Below, one piece after another: positions 16,949-25,962 of a DNA stretch of 61,679 nucleotides; within the stretch, counting starts at the first letter, position 1; every line of letters begins with the position of its first letter. The notes beneath the pieces were generated by a model. The model saw only the letters and a program-made list of their open reading frames with translations, did not search any database and was not told where the DNA came from. Origin of the DNA: Parabacteroides sp. 52. Lineage in GTDB: Bacteria > Bacteroidota > Bacteroidia > Bacteroidales > Tannerellaceae. The DNA lies in assembly GCF_010500925.1 (NCBI RefSeq), contig NZ_QVMG01000013.1:1-61679 (forward strand), given 5' to 3'. Both the position numbers and the translations under genes were made by a program.

Positions 16949-19900
16949 ATGAACTTTTTACTACATAGAAGAATAACGATCTGTATGCTGTTTATAGCAC
17001 TCTCCCTATTGGGTTATGTGTCTTACAAACAGCTACCGGTAGAGTTATTGCCTAATGCTGAACTCCCGATGTTGTTTGTACAGGTATCTTCCCAACAGGA
17101 TATGGATCCTTCCTATGTGGAATCGGAGGTTATTATTCCGTTGGAAGGTGCCATCACCTCTATTGGAGGGATAGATAAACTACAATCGACCGTAGACAGC
17201 CGTCAGTCCTATATACAGATAGATTTCAAAAAAAACATCAACTTCAAGATCACCTCTCTGCGCCTGCAGGAAAAAGTAAATGAAGTAGCCGCCTCTTTCC
17301 CTACAGGATTCAATGTACAGGTCCATAAAGTGGATATGAAGCAGATGGCCAACAACTTTATGGTTTTACAGGTACGGGGATCGGGAGGTACCGACCGGGT
17401 ACGGAACCTGGTAGATAAAGAGATCCGTCCCGACCTGGAGAATATCGACGGAGTAGCAGCCGTAAACATTTACGGAGGACGGGAAAAGGCTATTGAAATA
17501 CAACTTAACCCGGATGCCTGTCAGGCATTGAACCTGCCCCCGGCACAAATCAGCAGTATCTTATCCCAGAACACACAAGAAAAAGAATTCATCGGTTTTG
17601 TGAACGAACCCGACAGTAAGTATTTTGTACATGTAAACGCGATGTACACCCAGGTGTCCGATCTGGAAAATATCGTAGTTGCTCCCGGCCCTATCCTGTT
17701 GAAAGATATTGCAACGATCTTTTTCGACCTGAAAGAAGAAACCTCTTATAGCCGGGTAAACGGTAAAGATGCCGTATCTGTTGCCCTGACCAATGACTCA
17801 CAAACCAATCTCATCCAACTATCCCACCGGACAACGGAGGTGATCGAGAAGCTGAATGCAAAAATGGCGGCATTCGACATAGAGATCGTCGTACAGCAAA
17901 ATACGGCCGAGATCATGGAAAACAATATCAACCAGATCATCGAGCTGGCCCTGGTGGGCGGCTTATTGGCTATACTTATACTATGGATCTTCCTAAAAAA
18001 TATCCGACTAGTGCTTTTTATAGCCCTCTCCATTCCGATCTCCATTTATACGGCTTTCAACTTTTTCTATGCCTTTGGTATCACGATCAATAGCCTGACA
18101 TTGGTAGGTATGGCACTGGCTGTCGGTATGTTGTTGGACAATAGTGTCGTCGTGTTAGAGAATATATACCGTCTTTCCGGTGCCGGCTGTTCCCCCGAAC
18201 GATCAGTCACTCAAGGTACCCGAGAGGTATGGCGCTCCATCGTGGCTGCCACCCTCACCACTGTCACGGTATTCCTGCCTTTTGTCTTTTCAGATAATTT
18301 TCTGATCAAACTGATCGGGCACCATGTCGGAGTATCTATTATATCGACACTGACGATTTCTCTGTTCGTCGCCCTTCTTTTCATTCCCATGGCGACCTAT
18401 ATGATTCTGAAAAAGAAAACAGGAAACAGTGTATTCTATGAAAAAGTATCCATCACCCAACGACCGGTACAGGTCTATCTCGTATTCCTGAAAATGTGTA
18501 TGCGTAATCCCGGAATAACGGTATTGGGGGCTGTTGTACTTCTGTTTGTGACACTCATCCTCTCCCTCACCCTGAATATGCAGCAGATGAAAGACGTCGA
18601 TTCAGACCGCTTCAATATATATGTCACCATGCAAACGGGAAATACACTGGAGACCACCGACAAAGCCGTGCAAGTAATGGAAGACCGACTGGCCGAATTT
18701 CCGGAGAAGAAAGAGCTTATCTGTCGCATACAAGAAAAAGAAGCCGTTCTGACCCTGGTATTGAAAGAGGACTTTGAGAAGATTGGCAAAAGAAAAATAA
18801 CAGACATCAAAGCAGATGTGCAACGTCTTTTGTCCCATATTAACGGGGCAGAGATCTCTATTACGGAGGCTTCCGGAGGCAGCGGCGGTGGGGGTGCCGG
18901 TTCTGTCATGGGCGGAATGTCTAACTTCATGCGTTTACTGGGCATCGGGGATAACCGGGAACGTATCGTGATAAAAGGTTCCGATTTCGATGTGATGCAG
19001 TTGGTTGCCGAAGATATCCGTTATTATATCAACGAACAGGAGTTTATACGTAACTCACGGATATCGACCAACAGGCGGCAGCCGGAGATATTATTGCACT
19101 TTGACCCTATCCTGCTCACCTCTTATGATATCACAAGAGCGAATATTTCCTCCGGACTGATGGCGCTGAACCCAGACTTCTCCTCTGGCAGTTCCTTTAA
19201 GGTGGGAGAAGACACCTACGATATCATCATCCGCAACAATATACCCAATGAAGAAACGGAAGAAGAAGAAACGACTAAAAGGGAGAAAACAATAGATGAC
19301 CTTCGCCAGATACAAATAGCCAGTGGCAAAGGCGGGCTGCATGAGTTGGAAGACATAGCAGCCATCGACTACGGCCGGGGAAGATCACAGATCCAGCGTG
19401 TCAACCAGGACAAACAGATTGAAGTCTTTTACAGCTTCTCCCGCGATGTAGAATCATCCAAGTCCTTATTGGAGGGATACAGGGCAGATATAGACAATCT
19501 GATTGCCGATTACAACCTTCCCGCAGGAGTTGCCGTAGAAGTATTCCACGAAGAAGATGAGTTTGCAGACTTTAAGTTCCTCATACTGGCCGCTTTCATC
19601 CTGATATTTATGATATTGGCATCCATCTTTGAATCCTTACTTACTCCGTTCGTACTCTTGTTTGCCATTCCATTGGCGGCGATCGGTTCCTTGTTGGCAC
19701 TGCTTCTGACCAATAACAGCCTGATGAATGCCAATTCACTGACTGGTTTCCTGATTCTGTTGGGGGTAGTCGTGAATAACAGTATCATACTGATCGACTA
19801 TGCCCATATCCTGCGAAAAGAAGGCTACCGGAGAAACCGCTCTTTGATGATGGCCGGTCTCTCCCGTATCCGCCCGATTCTGATTACATCCATCACCACC

Positions 19901-21658
19901 ATTATCGCCATGTTCCCTCTGGCTATGGGAGATTCCGAATATGCCGGAGCCATTGGTGCCCCTTTTGCTATTACCGTAATTGGTGGGTTGACATTCTCTG
20001 CCCTGTTGACATTGATACTTGTGCCCACAGCTTGTATGGGATTGGAAAATACGCTGCAATGGTACAAATCCCTCTCGCGTAAACTATGGTTCACCCATCT
20101 TATCCTGTTTATCACCGGAGTACTTTGTATCTATTTCTATGCCGAAGGACTGTTATGGCAATCCATTTACCTGGTTGCCCTGATCATTCTGATTCCGGGC
20201 TTGACCTATTTTGCACAGAATAGTTTGCGGCGTGCCAAGGCCAAAGTGATCGACCCGAAGGATGAAATAAAGATTACTGTGCGCAACCTGGTGAAAATCT
20301 ATGATTGGCCGGGACGTATCAGTCGCGAATGGAACAGCGGACTATATATCCGTCGACGCTTGGGCTTGAGTAATGAATACCATAGTCTGAAAGATCTAGC
20401 GAATATCTTCTGGCAGTTTGCCTTACTCGGATTTGGCATTTATTTCACCTATTTCTATCTAAACAGTAAGATATGGGTATTCCTATTCTCGATCGCTATT
20501 TACGTCTCCTCGTTGTACCTGTGGCGCAAAGTACGTCAATACCTTTTCTTCCGGTTCGAAAAAAACAAAGGCGTAAAATATATCAACCGTTTTATCTTCT
20601 GGAGTATTCCCCTACTGATACTGTTCGGTATGTTCCACAAAATGGACAATATAAACCTCACTGTTGTTATCGCCATCCTATGGGGTATTATTATCTCCAT
20701 TTATATCTCTTCGCATTACCTATACGATAACAACATCAATATCGAACGCATAAAAGGACGTTTTGCCGGTACCAGACGTTTTTGGTTCCGCCTGGTGAAA
20801 AGTATTCCGCTGATCGGTAAACAACGCAAACCCTTTAAAGCCTTACGCGGGGTTTCTTTTGAGATACGCACAGGTATGTTCGGTCTTTTAGGACCTAACG
20901 GAGCCGGTAAATCAACACTCATGCGGATTGTCTGCGGCATCCTGGAACAAAGTTACGGAAGCATCTGGATAAACGGCATGGATACCCGTATATACCGGGA
21001 GGAACTGCAAAGCCTCATTGGTTTCCTCCCCCAGGAATTCGGCACCTATGAGAATATGTCCTCCTGGGAATTTCTTGACTACCAAGCTATCTTAAAAGGT
21101 GTTACCGACGAAGATACCCGAAAAGAGCGGTTGGAATACGTATTAAAGGCCGTGCATATGTACGAACGCAAAGACGATACGATCGGATCTTTCTCGGGCG
21201 GTATGAAGCAACGAATCGGTATTGCCCTTATCCTCTTGCATCTGCCTCGCATTCTGATCGTCGACGAGCCAACTGCCGGACTAGACCCGCGCGAACGCAT
21301 CCGTTTCCGCAACCTATTGGTCGAACTGAGTAAAGAACGTATTGTGATCTTCTCCACCCATATCATTGAAGACATATCCAGCTCCTGCAATCAAGTGGTT
21401 GTGATCAACAAAGGGGACTTGAAATACTTTGGCGATCCGAGCCAAATGGTCCATATGGCTGCTGGTAAGGTATGGCATTTCCAGATCCACCAAACAGCCT
21501 TTGAAGAGACATTGGATAAATCCAAAGTCATTCATCATATACAGGACGGAGAAAACATTCAGGTGCGCTACCTATCCTCCGAGAAACCCTCTCCGGATGC
21601 CGTACCGGCAGAACCCAACCTAGAAGATGCCTATCTCTGTCTATTAAAAAATATGTAG
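16949..21658 (+). CDS. RND pump fused to an ABC ATPase (split ATPase domain)
   Basis: The protein has 1569 residues. Residues 1 to about 1035 form a complete RND pump (TM4 motif AVGMLLDNSVVVLEN, TM10 VVVNNSIILIDYA). Two more membrane helices follow (about 1045-1090). Residues 1107-1120 (IKITVRNLVKIYDW) look like the first strand and A-loop Tyr (Y1118) of an ABC ATPase. Next comes an insert with four predicted helices (about 1150-1254). The ATPase then resumes with KPFKALRGVSFEI and Walker A GPNGAGKST from G1315. FSGGM is at 1415-1419 and Walker B D1439/E1440. Tyr-to-Walker-A spacing is 197 residues against 23 in the paralogue at 6928. The start is the ATG at 16949, not the TTG at 16925 inside the upstream hairpin. 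There is no stop or frameshift. Confidence 0.9.
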   Translation: MNFLLHRRITICMLFIALSLLGYVSYKQLPVELLPNAELPMLFVQVSSQQDMDPSYVESEVIIPLEGAITSIGGIDKLQSTVDSRQSYIQIDFKKNINFKITSLRLQEKVNEVAASFPTGFNVQVHKVDMKQMANNFMVLQVRGSGGTDRVRNLVDKEIRPDLENIDGVAAVNIYGGREKAIEIQLNPDACQALNLPPAQISSILSQNTQEKEFIGFVNEPDSKYFVHVNAMYTQVSDLENIVVAPGPILLKDIATIFFDLKEETSYSRVNGKDAVSVALTNDSQTNLIQLSHRTTEVIEKLNAKMAAFDIEIVVQQNTAEIMENNINQIIELALVGGLLAILILWIFLKNIRLVLFIALSIPISIYTAFNFFYAFGITINSLTLVGMALAVGMLLDNSVVVLENIYRLSGAGCSPERSVTQGTREVWRSIVAATLTTVTVFLPFVFSDNFLIKLIGHHVGVSIISTLTISLFVALLFIPMATYMILKKKTGNSVFYEKVSITQRPVQVYLVFLKMCMRNPGITVLGAVVLLFVTLILSLTLNMQQMKDVDSDRFNIYVTMQTGNTLETTDKAVQVMEDRLAEFPEKKELICRIQEKEAVLTLVLKEDFEKIGKRKITDIKADVQRLLSHINGAEISITEASGGSGGGGAGSVMGGMSNFMRLLGIGDNRERIVIKGSDFDVMQLVAEDIRYYINEQEFIRNSRISTNRRQPEILLHFDPILLTSYDITRANISSGLMALNPDFSSGSSFKVGEDTYDIIIRNNIPNEETEEEETTKREKTIDDLRQIQIASGKGGLHELEDIAAIDYGRGRSQIQRVNQDKQIEVFYSFSRDVESSKSLLEGYRADIDNLIADYNLPAGVAVEVFHEEDEFADFKFLILAAFILIFMILASIFESLLTPFVLLFAIPLAAIGSLLALLLTNNSLMNANSLTGFLILLGVVVNNSIILIDYAHILRKEGYRRNRSLMMAGLSRIRPILITSITTIIAMFPLAMGDSEYAGAIGAPFAITVIGGLTFSALLTLILVPTACMGLENTLQWYKSLSRKLWFTHLILFITGVLCIYFYAEGLLWQSIYLVALIILIPGLTYFAQNSLRRAKAKVIDPKDEIKITVRNLVKIYDWPGRISREWNSGLYIRRRLGLSNEYHSLKDLANIFWQFALLGFGIYFTYFYLNSKIWVFLFSIAIYVSSLYLWRKVRQYLFFRFEKNKGVKYINRFIFWSIPLLILFGMFHKMDNINLTVVIAILWGIIISIYISSHYLYDNNINIERIKGRFAGTRRFWFRLVKSIPLIGKQRKPFKALRGVSFEIRTGMFGLLGPNGAGKSTLMRIVCGILEQSYGSIWINGMDTRIYREELQSLIGFLPQEFGTYENMSSWEFLDYQAILKGVTDEDTRKERLEYVLKAVHMYERKDDTIGSFSGGMKQRIGIALILLHLPRILIVDEPTAGLDPRERIRFRNLLVELSKERIVIFSTHIIEDISSSCNQVVVINKGDLKYFGDPSQMVHMAAGKVWHFQIHQTAFEETLDKSKVIHHIQDGENIQVRYLSSEKPSPDAVPAEPNLEDAYLCLLKNM

Positions 21659-21671
21659 AAAAAGTAAAACT

Positions 21672-22388
21672 ATGACATTCAAACAGTTCCTGAAATTATT
21701 ACCCAAACTGGCAAGGTACAACCTCAAAATCATCTTTGCCGGCAAATTCATATGGTTCCTACTCGCTGCCCTGGCTTTCTTCTGTCTCTTTATGTTCGAA
21801 GCAGCCTGGAACAGAAGTGAGATCAATGAGGGTTTTATCTATGAACTTCTATTATTCCCCTGTGTATTGCTTATCTTCTACCCGGCAGTCTTCGGTATTC
21901 AAAACGACGAGGACGCCCGCATCCTGGAATTATTATTCGGCATACCGGATTACAAATACAAAGTCTGGGCAGTACGGCTGGTCATGATCTATGTCGCGGT
22001 ATTCTTTATCCTGATCGCCTTTTCCTACCTGGCGGTGATCCTCATTTACCCTGTCAATCCCTTCGAGATGTCCATACAGTTGATGTTTCCGGTATTCTTT
22101 TACGGCAACCTGGCTTTTATGTTCTCCACCCTTACACGAAGCGGTAACGGCACGGCAGTCGTTATGATCATCCTAAGCATCTTATTGCTTTTCCTGAGTA
22201 ATACCGATTTGATTGAACGCTCTTTCTGGAATATCCTGCTCAACCCCTTTAGTGTGCCGCGCAATTTCCTGCCGGTCATATGGGAAAATACTATCCTGAA
22301 AAGTAGAATCTTCCTGTTTATTGGCAGTATTCTCTGGATGATGATCGGTTTATTAAACCTACAAAAGAGAGAGAAATTCATCGGATAA
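21672..22388 (+). CDS. ABC-2 type permease, short
   Basis: The 238-residue protein has about six hydrophobic segments (KFIWFLLAALAFFCLF, IYELLLFPCVLLIFYPAVFG, RLVMIYVAVFFILIAFSYLAVIL and three more), the usual size of an ABC-2 half-transporter membrane domain. It begins 13 bases after the RND-ABC fusion stop and is the last gene of the operon. It is the natural partner for the ATPase domain of the fusion, as the 1103-residue permease is for the separate ATPase. NDEDARILELLFGIPDYKYKVWAVRLVMIY is a typical ABC-2 coupling region. Confidence 0.8.
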   Translation: MTFKQFLKLLPKLARYNLKIIFAGKFIWFLLAALAFFCLFMFEAAWNRSEINEGFIYELLLFPCVLLIFYPAVFGIQNDEDARILELLFGIPDYKYKVWAVRLVMIYVAVFFILIAFSYLAVILIYPVNPFEMSIQLMFPVFFYGNLAFMFSTLTRSGNGTAVVMIILSILLLFLSNTDLIERSFWNILLNPFSVPRNFLPVIWENTILKSRIFLFIGSILWMMIGLLNLQKREKFIG

Positions 22389-22438
22389 GACAGTCTCTTT
22401 TCCGTCCATCCATAAAAAAATATCAAAAAAAAGACTGT
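22389..22438 (+). terminator. Weak hairpin at the end of the ABC-RND operon
   Basis: ACAGTCT (390-396) pairs with AGACTGT (432-438) across a long A-rich loop, followed by TTTATTTG. It is weak, but it is placed right after the last stop codon and before the trp promoter. Confidence 0.35.
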
Positions 22439-22465
22439 TTTATTTGTTTCTTGTCAGACAATCTC

Positions 22466-22473
22466 TATATTTG
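22466..22473 (+). promoter_or_regulatory. Candidate -7 box of the trp operon
   Basis: TATATTTG matches TAnnTTTG. It lies 22 bases before the leader-peptide ATG and about 220 bases before trpB, so the leader and attenuator are transcribed ahead of trpB. Confidence 0.65.
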
Positions 22474-22495
22474 CTGTCGAAATATCAAAAAAGAA

Positions 22496-22585
22496 ATGCA
22501 TACAATTTTAGTAAATACATTTTGGTGGTGGCGCTTCTTACAACTCAAAAGTCGTAAGGAACGAAGACTCCTGTGTATAAACTAA
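22496..22585 (+). CDS. trpL: trp leader peptide
   Basis: A 29-residue open frame begins MHTILVNTFWWWRF, with three adjacent Trp codons at 22523-22531, and ends at the TAA at 22583-22585. It lies between the trp promoter and a strong terminator 22 bases downstream, ahead of trpB. This is the classic layout of ribosome-mediated attenuation: when charged tRNA-Trp is scarce, the ribosome stalls on the Trp codons and the terminator fails to form. The peptide itself has no expected function. An alternative antiterminator stem is needed; AGTC near 550 and GACT near 567 may take part, but no fold was computed. Confidence 0.88.
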   Translation: MHTILVNTFWWWRFLQLKSRKERRLLCIN

Positions 22586-22606
22586 AAGAGAATATACAAA
22601 GAATAA

Positions 22607-22642
22607 AGAGGTCTGTCGCACTTGCGGCAGGCCTCTTTTTTT
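22607..22642 (+). terminator. trp attenuator terminator
   Basis: A 13-bp stem (607-619 with 624-636, pairing AGAGGTCTGTCGC to GCGGCAGGCCTCT through two G-U pairs) has a four-base loop and a run of T's at its 3' end. It lies between the leader peptide and trpB, so it would stop transcription before the structural genes. Confidence 0.9.
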
Positions 22643-22692
22643 GTCCCCTGCCTTTATAAAAACAATGAACAACAATTTATAATTTACAATTC

Positions 22693-23889
22693 ATGAAAAC
22701 CTATCAAGTAAACAAAAACGGGTATTACGGCGAGTTCGGTGGAGCATACATCCCCGAGATACTGCATCGATGCGTGGAAGATTTAAAAAACAACTATCTG
22801 AAAGTGATGGAAAGTAAAAGCTTTCAAGAAGAATTCAATCAACTGTTACGAGATTATGTAGGTCGCCCCTCTCCGCTTTATCATGCCAAACGTTTGAGTG
22901 CACGTTACGGTGTAAAGATCTACCTGAAACGGGAAGACCTCAACCATACGGGAGCACATAAGATCAACAATACCATCGGGCAGATCCTATTGGCACGCCG
23001 GATGGGTAAAACACGTATTATTGCAGAAACAGGTGCCGGACAACACGGAGTGGCAACAGCAACCGTTTGTGCCCTGATGCATATGGAATGTATCGTTTAT
23101 ATGGGAAAAACCGATGTAGAACGACAGGCTGTCAATGTAGAGAAAATGAAAATGTTAGGTGCCACCGTTATTCCTGTTACTTCGGGGAATATGACATTGA
23201 AAGATGCCACCAATGAGGCGATTCGCGACTGGTGTTGTCACCCACAGGACACCTATTATATCATCGGCTCTACCGTAGGACCACATCCCTATCCCGATAT
23301 GGTAGCCCGCCTGCAATCCGTTATCAGTGAAGAGATCAAAAAACAATTGATGGAGAAGGAAGGCAGGGACTATCCCGACTACCTGATCGCCTGTGTAGGC
23401 GGAGGAAGCAATGCCGCCGGAACCATATATCATTATATCGATGATGAACGTATACATATCATTCTTTCGGAAGCAGGAGGTAAAGGTATCGATACTGGCA
23501 TGAGTGCAGCAACGATCCAATTAGGCAAAAAAGGAATCCTTCACGGTGCCCGCACCCTGGTGATGCAAACAGAAGACGGACAGATCGAAGAACCTTATTC
23601 TATCTCTGCCGGATTGGATTATCCGGGCATCGGCCCGATACATGCCAACTTATATACCACCCGACGGGCCACCATCCTGGCAGTTGATGACGATGAAGCG
23701 GTGGAGGCTGCCTTTGAACTGACCCAACTGGAAGGAATCATTCCGGCACTTGAAAGCGCACACGCCCTGGGTGCCCTGAAAAAAATAAACTTCAAACCGG
23801 AAGATATTGTCGTTCTTACCGTTTCCGGTAGAGGAGACAAAGATTTGCAGACCTATAAGTCTTTCCATGCGCAGGAAGAAAAGAACTGA
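22693..23889 (+). CDS. trpB: Tryptophan synthase beta chain
   Basis: The 398-residue PLP enzyme joins indole and serine to make tryptophan, working in an alpha2-beta2 complex with TrpA. It starts [22 protein letters not shown], the typical TrpB opening. The PLP lysine is K90 in [11 protein letters not shown]. The phosphate-binding glycine loop is [10 protein letters not shown], and [11 protein letters not shown] is the usual late motif. It is the first structural gene, following the attenuator by about 50 bases. The beta subunit lies at the head of the operon and alpha at its end, the order B-E-G-D-C-F-A seen in Bacteroidales. Confidence 0.97.
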   Translation: MKTYQVNKNGYYGEFGGAYIPEILHRCVEDLKNNYLKVMESKSFQEEFNQLLRDYVGRPSPLYHAKRLSARYGVKIYLKREDLNHTGAHKINNTIGQILLARRMGKTRIIAETGAGQHGVATATVCALMHMECIVYMGKTDVERQAVNVEKMKMLGATVIPVTSGNMTLKDATNEAIRDWCCHPQDTYYIIGSTVGPHPYPDMVARLQSVISEEIKKQLMEKEGRDYPDYLIACVGGGSNAAGTIYHYIDDERIHIILSEAGGKGIDTGMSAATIQLGKKGILHGARTLVMQTEDGQIEEPYSISAGLDYPGIGPIHANLYTTRRATILAVDDDEAVEAAFELTQLEGIIPALESAHALGALKKINFKPEDIVVLTVSGRGDKDLQTYKSFHAQEEKN

Positions 23890-23923
23890 AAATTGCTTAA
23901 CGAAACAGTAAACAAAGTGAAAA

Positions 23924-25372
23924 ATGAAAACAACAAAATCTATGCATACGCCCTATTCCCTTGGGGACAAACAATTCTCTTTTCACATGGTCCACAAACC
24001 TATGCTTGCCGACCTGCATACTCCCGTCAGCATCTACCTGAAGGTAAGAGACATATACCCCGAATCGGTATTGCTTGAAAGTTCGGATTTCCATAGTCAT
24101 GAGAATAGTCATTCCTATATTGCATTGTGTCCGATAGCTCATATAAGTATAAATAAAGGAGAGAGTACGGTGGTTTATCCGGATGGAGAAAGAGAGGTGG
24201 AAGCACTCACAACTAACAACACCGTAGCCCAAGCAATGCAGAGGTTTTTAGACCGTTTCCATGTGACGGGAGATACTAAAAAAACAGGGGGGCTTTTCGG
24301 ATATACGGCATTCGACGCAGTACGTTATTTCGAACCCATCCCCGTAATGGATGCCCATCATGAAGAGAACGATGCCCCCGATATATTCTATCTATTGTAT
24401 AAGTACACACTCGTATTCGATCATTTCAAAAACGAATTGACTCTCGTTGAGCTTCTTCAACCGGGAGAGGAAAGCAGGATACAGGAGATTGAAACAATAA
24501 TCGAAAACCGTAATTTTGCCTCTTACAACTTCCATACAGACGGACCGGAGACCTCTCCTATCACCGATGACGAATACAAGGCAATGGTACGCCAGGGAGT
24601 CAAACACTGCCTGCGTGGCGATGTGTTCCAGATCGTCTTGAGCCGACGTTTCGAGCAAGCATTCAAAGGGGATGATTTCAAAGTATACCGTGCCTTGCGC
24701 CATATCAATCCTTCGCCTTATCTCTTTTACTTCGACTTCGGGGGTTTCCGTATCTTCGGCTCCTCTCCCGAAACACACTGCAAAGTGACAAACGGCACAG
24801 CCTCTATCGATCCGATTGCCGGCACAGCCTTTCGTACAGGTAATACCGAGATCGACAAACAACGTACCGAAGCCCTACTCGCCGATCCGAAAGAAAATGC
24901 AGAACATGTCATGCTGGTCGACTTGGCGCGCAACGACCTCAGCCGGAATGCACAGAATGTCAGAGTCGACTTCTACAAAGAGGTACAACATTACAGCCAT
25001 GTCACCCACCTTGTCTCGCGGGTAAGCGGGGATATACGGGCAACCAGCAATCCCATGCAAACATATATCGATACCTTCCCCGCCGGCACACTCAGTGGGG
25101 CTCCCAAAGTACGCGCCATGCAACTGATCAGCGAACTGGAAAAACACAACCGGGGAAGCTATGGAGGATGCATCGGGTTCATCGGGTTCGATGGCGACCT
25201 GAACCAGGCCATTACCATCCGTTCCTTTGTCAGCCGGGGCAATATACTTTCTTATCAGGCGGGAGCCGGTATTGTTTCCCAAAGCAAAGACGAACGGGAA
25301 TTACAGGAAGTAAACAATAAACTGGCAGCATTGAAAAAAGCGATAACATTAGCAGAAGAATTGATTCATTAG
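23924..25372 (+). CDS. trpE: Anthranilate synthase component I
   Basis: The 482-residue large subunit converts chorismate to anthranilate with ammonia from TrpG. The chorismate-binding core is clear: QIVLSRRFEQAF, NPSPYLFYFDFGG, GSSPETHCKV, PIAGTAFRTGNTEIDKQR, LVDLARNDLSRNAQNV, FPAGTLSGAPKVRAMQ and the terminal YQAGAGIVSQSKDE. The N-terminal regulatory part with LLESSDFHSHENSHSY carries a serine-rich segment like the Trp feedback site, so the enzyme is likely inhibited by tryptophan. It ends directly at trpG. Confidence 0.96.
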   Translation: MKTTKSMHTPYSLGDKQFSFHMVHKPMLADLHTPVSIYLKVRDIYPESVLLESSDFHSHENSHSYIALCPIAHISINKGESTVVYPDGEREVEALTTNNTVAQAMQRFLDRFHVTGDTKKTGGLFGYTAFDAVRYFEPIPVMDAHHEENDAPDIFYLLYKYTLVFDHFKNELTLVELLQPGEESRIQEIETIIENRNFASYNFHTDGPETSPITDDEYKAMVRQGVKHCLRGDVFQIVLSRRFEQAFKGDDFKVYRALRHINPSPYLFYFDFGGFRIFGSSPETHCKVTNGTASIDPIAGTAFRTGNTEIDKQRTEALLADPKENAEHVMLVDLARNDLSRNAQNVRVDFYKEVQHYSHVTHLVSRVSGDIRATSNPMQTYIDTFPAGTLSGAPKVRAMQLISELEKHNRGSYGGCIGFIGFDGDLNQAITIRSFVSRGNILSYQAGAGIVSQSKDERELQEVNNKLAALKKAITLAEELIH

Positions 25373-25383
25373 TGATTAAAAAG

Positions 25384-25962
25384 ATGAAAATTTTACTTTT
25401 AGACAATTACGACTCCTTCACTTATAACCTATTACATATAATGGAGGAACTAGGTGCCGATGTAGAAGTGCACCGTAACGATAAGATATCCCTCGATGAA
25501 GTGGAGCGTTTCGATAAAATACTGCTCTCACCCGGTCCGGGCATTCCGCAAGAAGCAGGTATTCTCCTGCCATTGATCCAACATTATGCAGCAACGAAAA
25601 GCATCCTGGGCGTATGTCTGGGGGAACAGGCCATCGGACAAGCTTTTGGAGCCCAACTGAGTAATCTGGAGCATGTCCATCATGGGGTCTGTTCGGATAT
25701 CCGGGTCGTATGCCGGGAGGAAACACTCTTCGATGGCCTTCGTCCGGCTTTTCGTGCCGGAAGATACCATTCCTGGGTTATCTCCCGGGAACAATTCCCC
25801 GCCTGTCTCGAAATCACAGCGGAAGATCAGGAGGAAAAACAAATCATGGCTGTACGCCATCGCACATATGACGTACGCGGCATACAGTTTCACCCCGAAT
25901 CCATTCTTACTCCCCAGGGGAAAACAATCATAATAAACTGGTTAAAAACAAACAACAGATGA
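25384..25962 (+). CDS. trpG: Anthranilate synthase component II (glutamine amidotransferase)
   Basis: The 192-residue subunit supplies ammonia from glutamine to TrpE. Class I amidotransferase features are seen: MKILLLDNYDSFTYNLLH at the start, SPGPGIPQEAG oxyanion region, nucleophile C78 in LGVCLGEQAIGQAFG, and the His-Glu pair in GIQFHPESILTPQG. A GTG at 25372 in frame overlaps the trpE stop and would add four residues; the ATG at 25384 is preferred because the family starts at this point. It overlaps trpD by 4 bp. It is a separate subunit, not fused to TrpD. Confidence 0.95.
   Translation: MKILLLDNYDSFTYNLLHIMEELGADVEVHRNDKISLDEVERFDKILLSPGPGIPQEAGILLPLIQHYAATKSILGVCLGEQAIGQAFGAQLSNLEHVHHGVCSDIRVVCREETLFDGLRPAFRAGRYHSWVISREQFPACLEITAEDQEEKQIMAVRHRTYDVRGIQFHPESILTPQGKTIIINWLKTNNR

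Noticed and set aside
25372..25383. GTG start for trpG overlapping the trpE stop
   Set aside because: It would add only four residues before the family's usual start; the ATG at 25384 gives MKILLLDNYDSFTYN directly.
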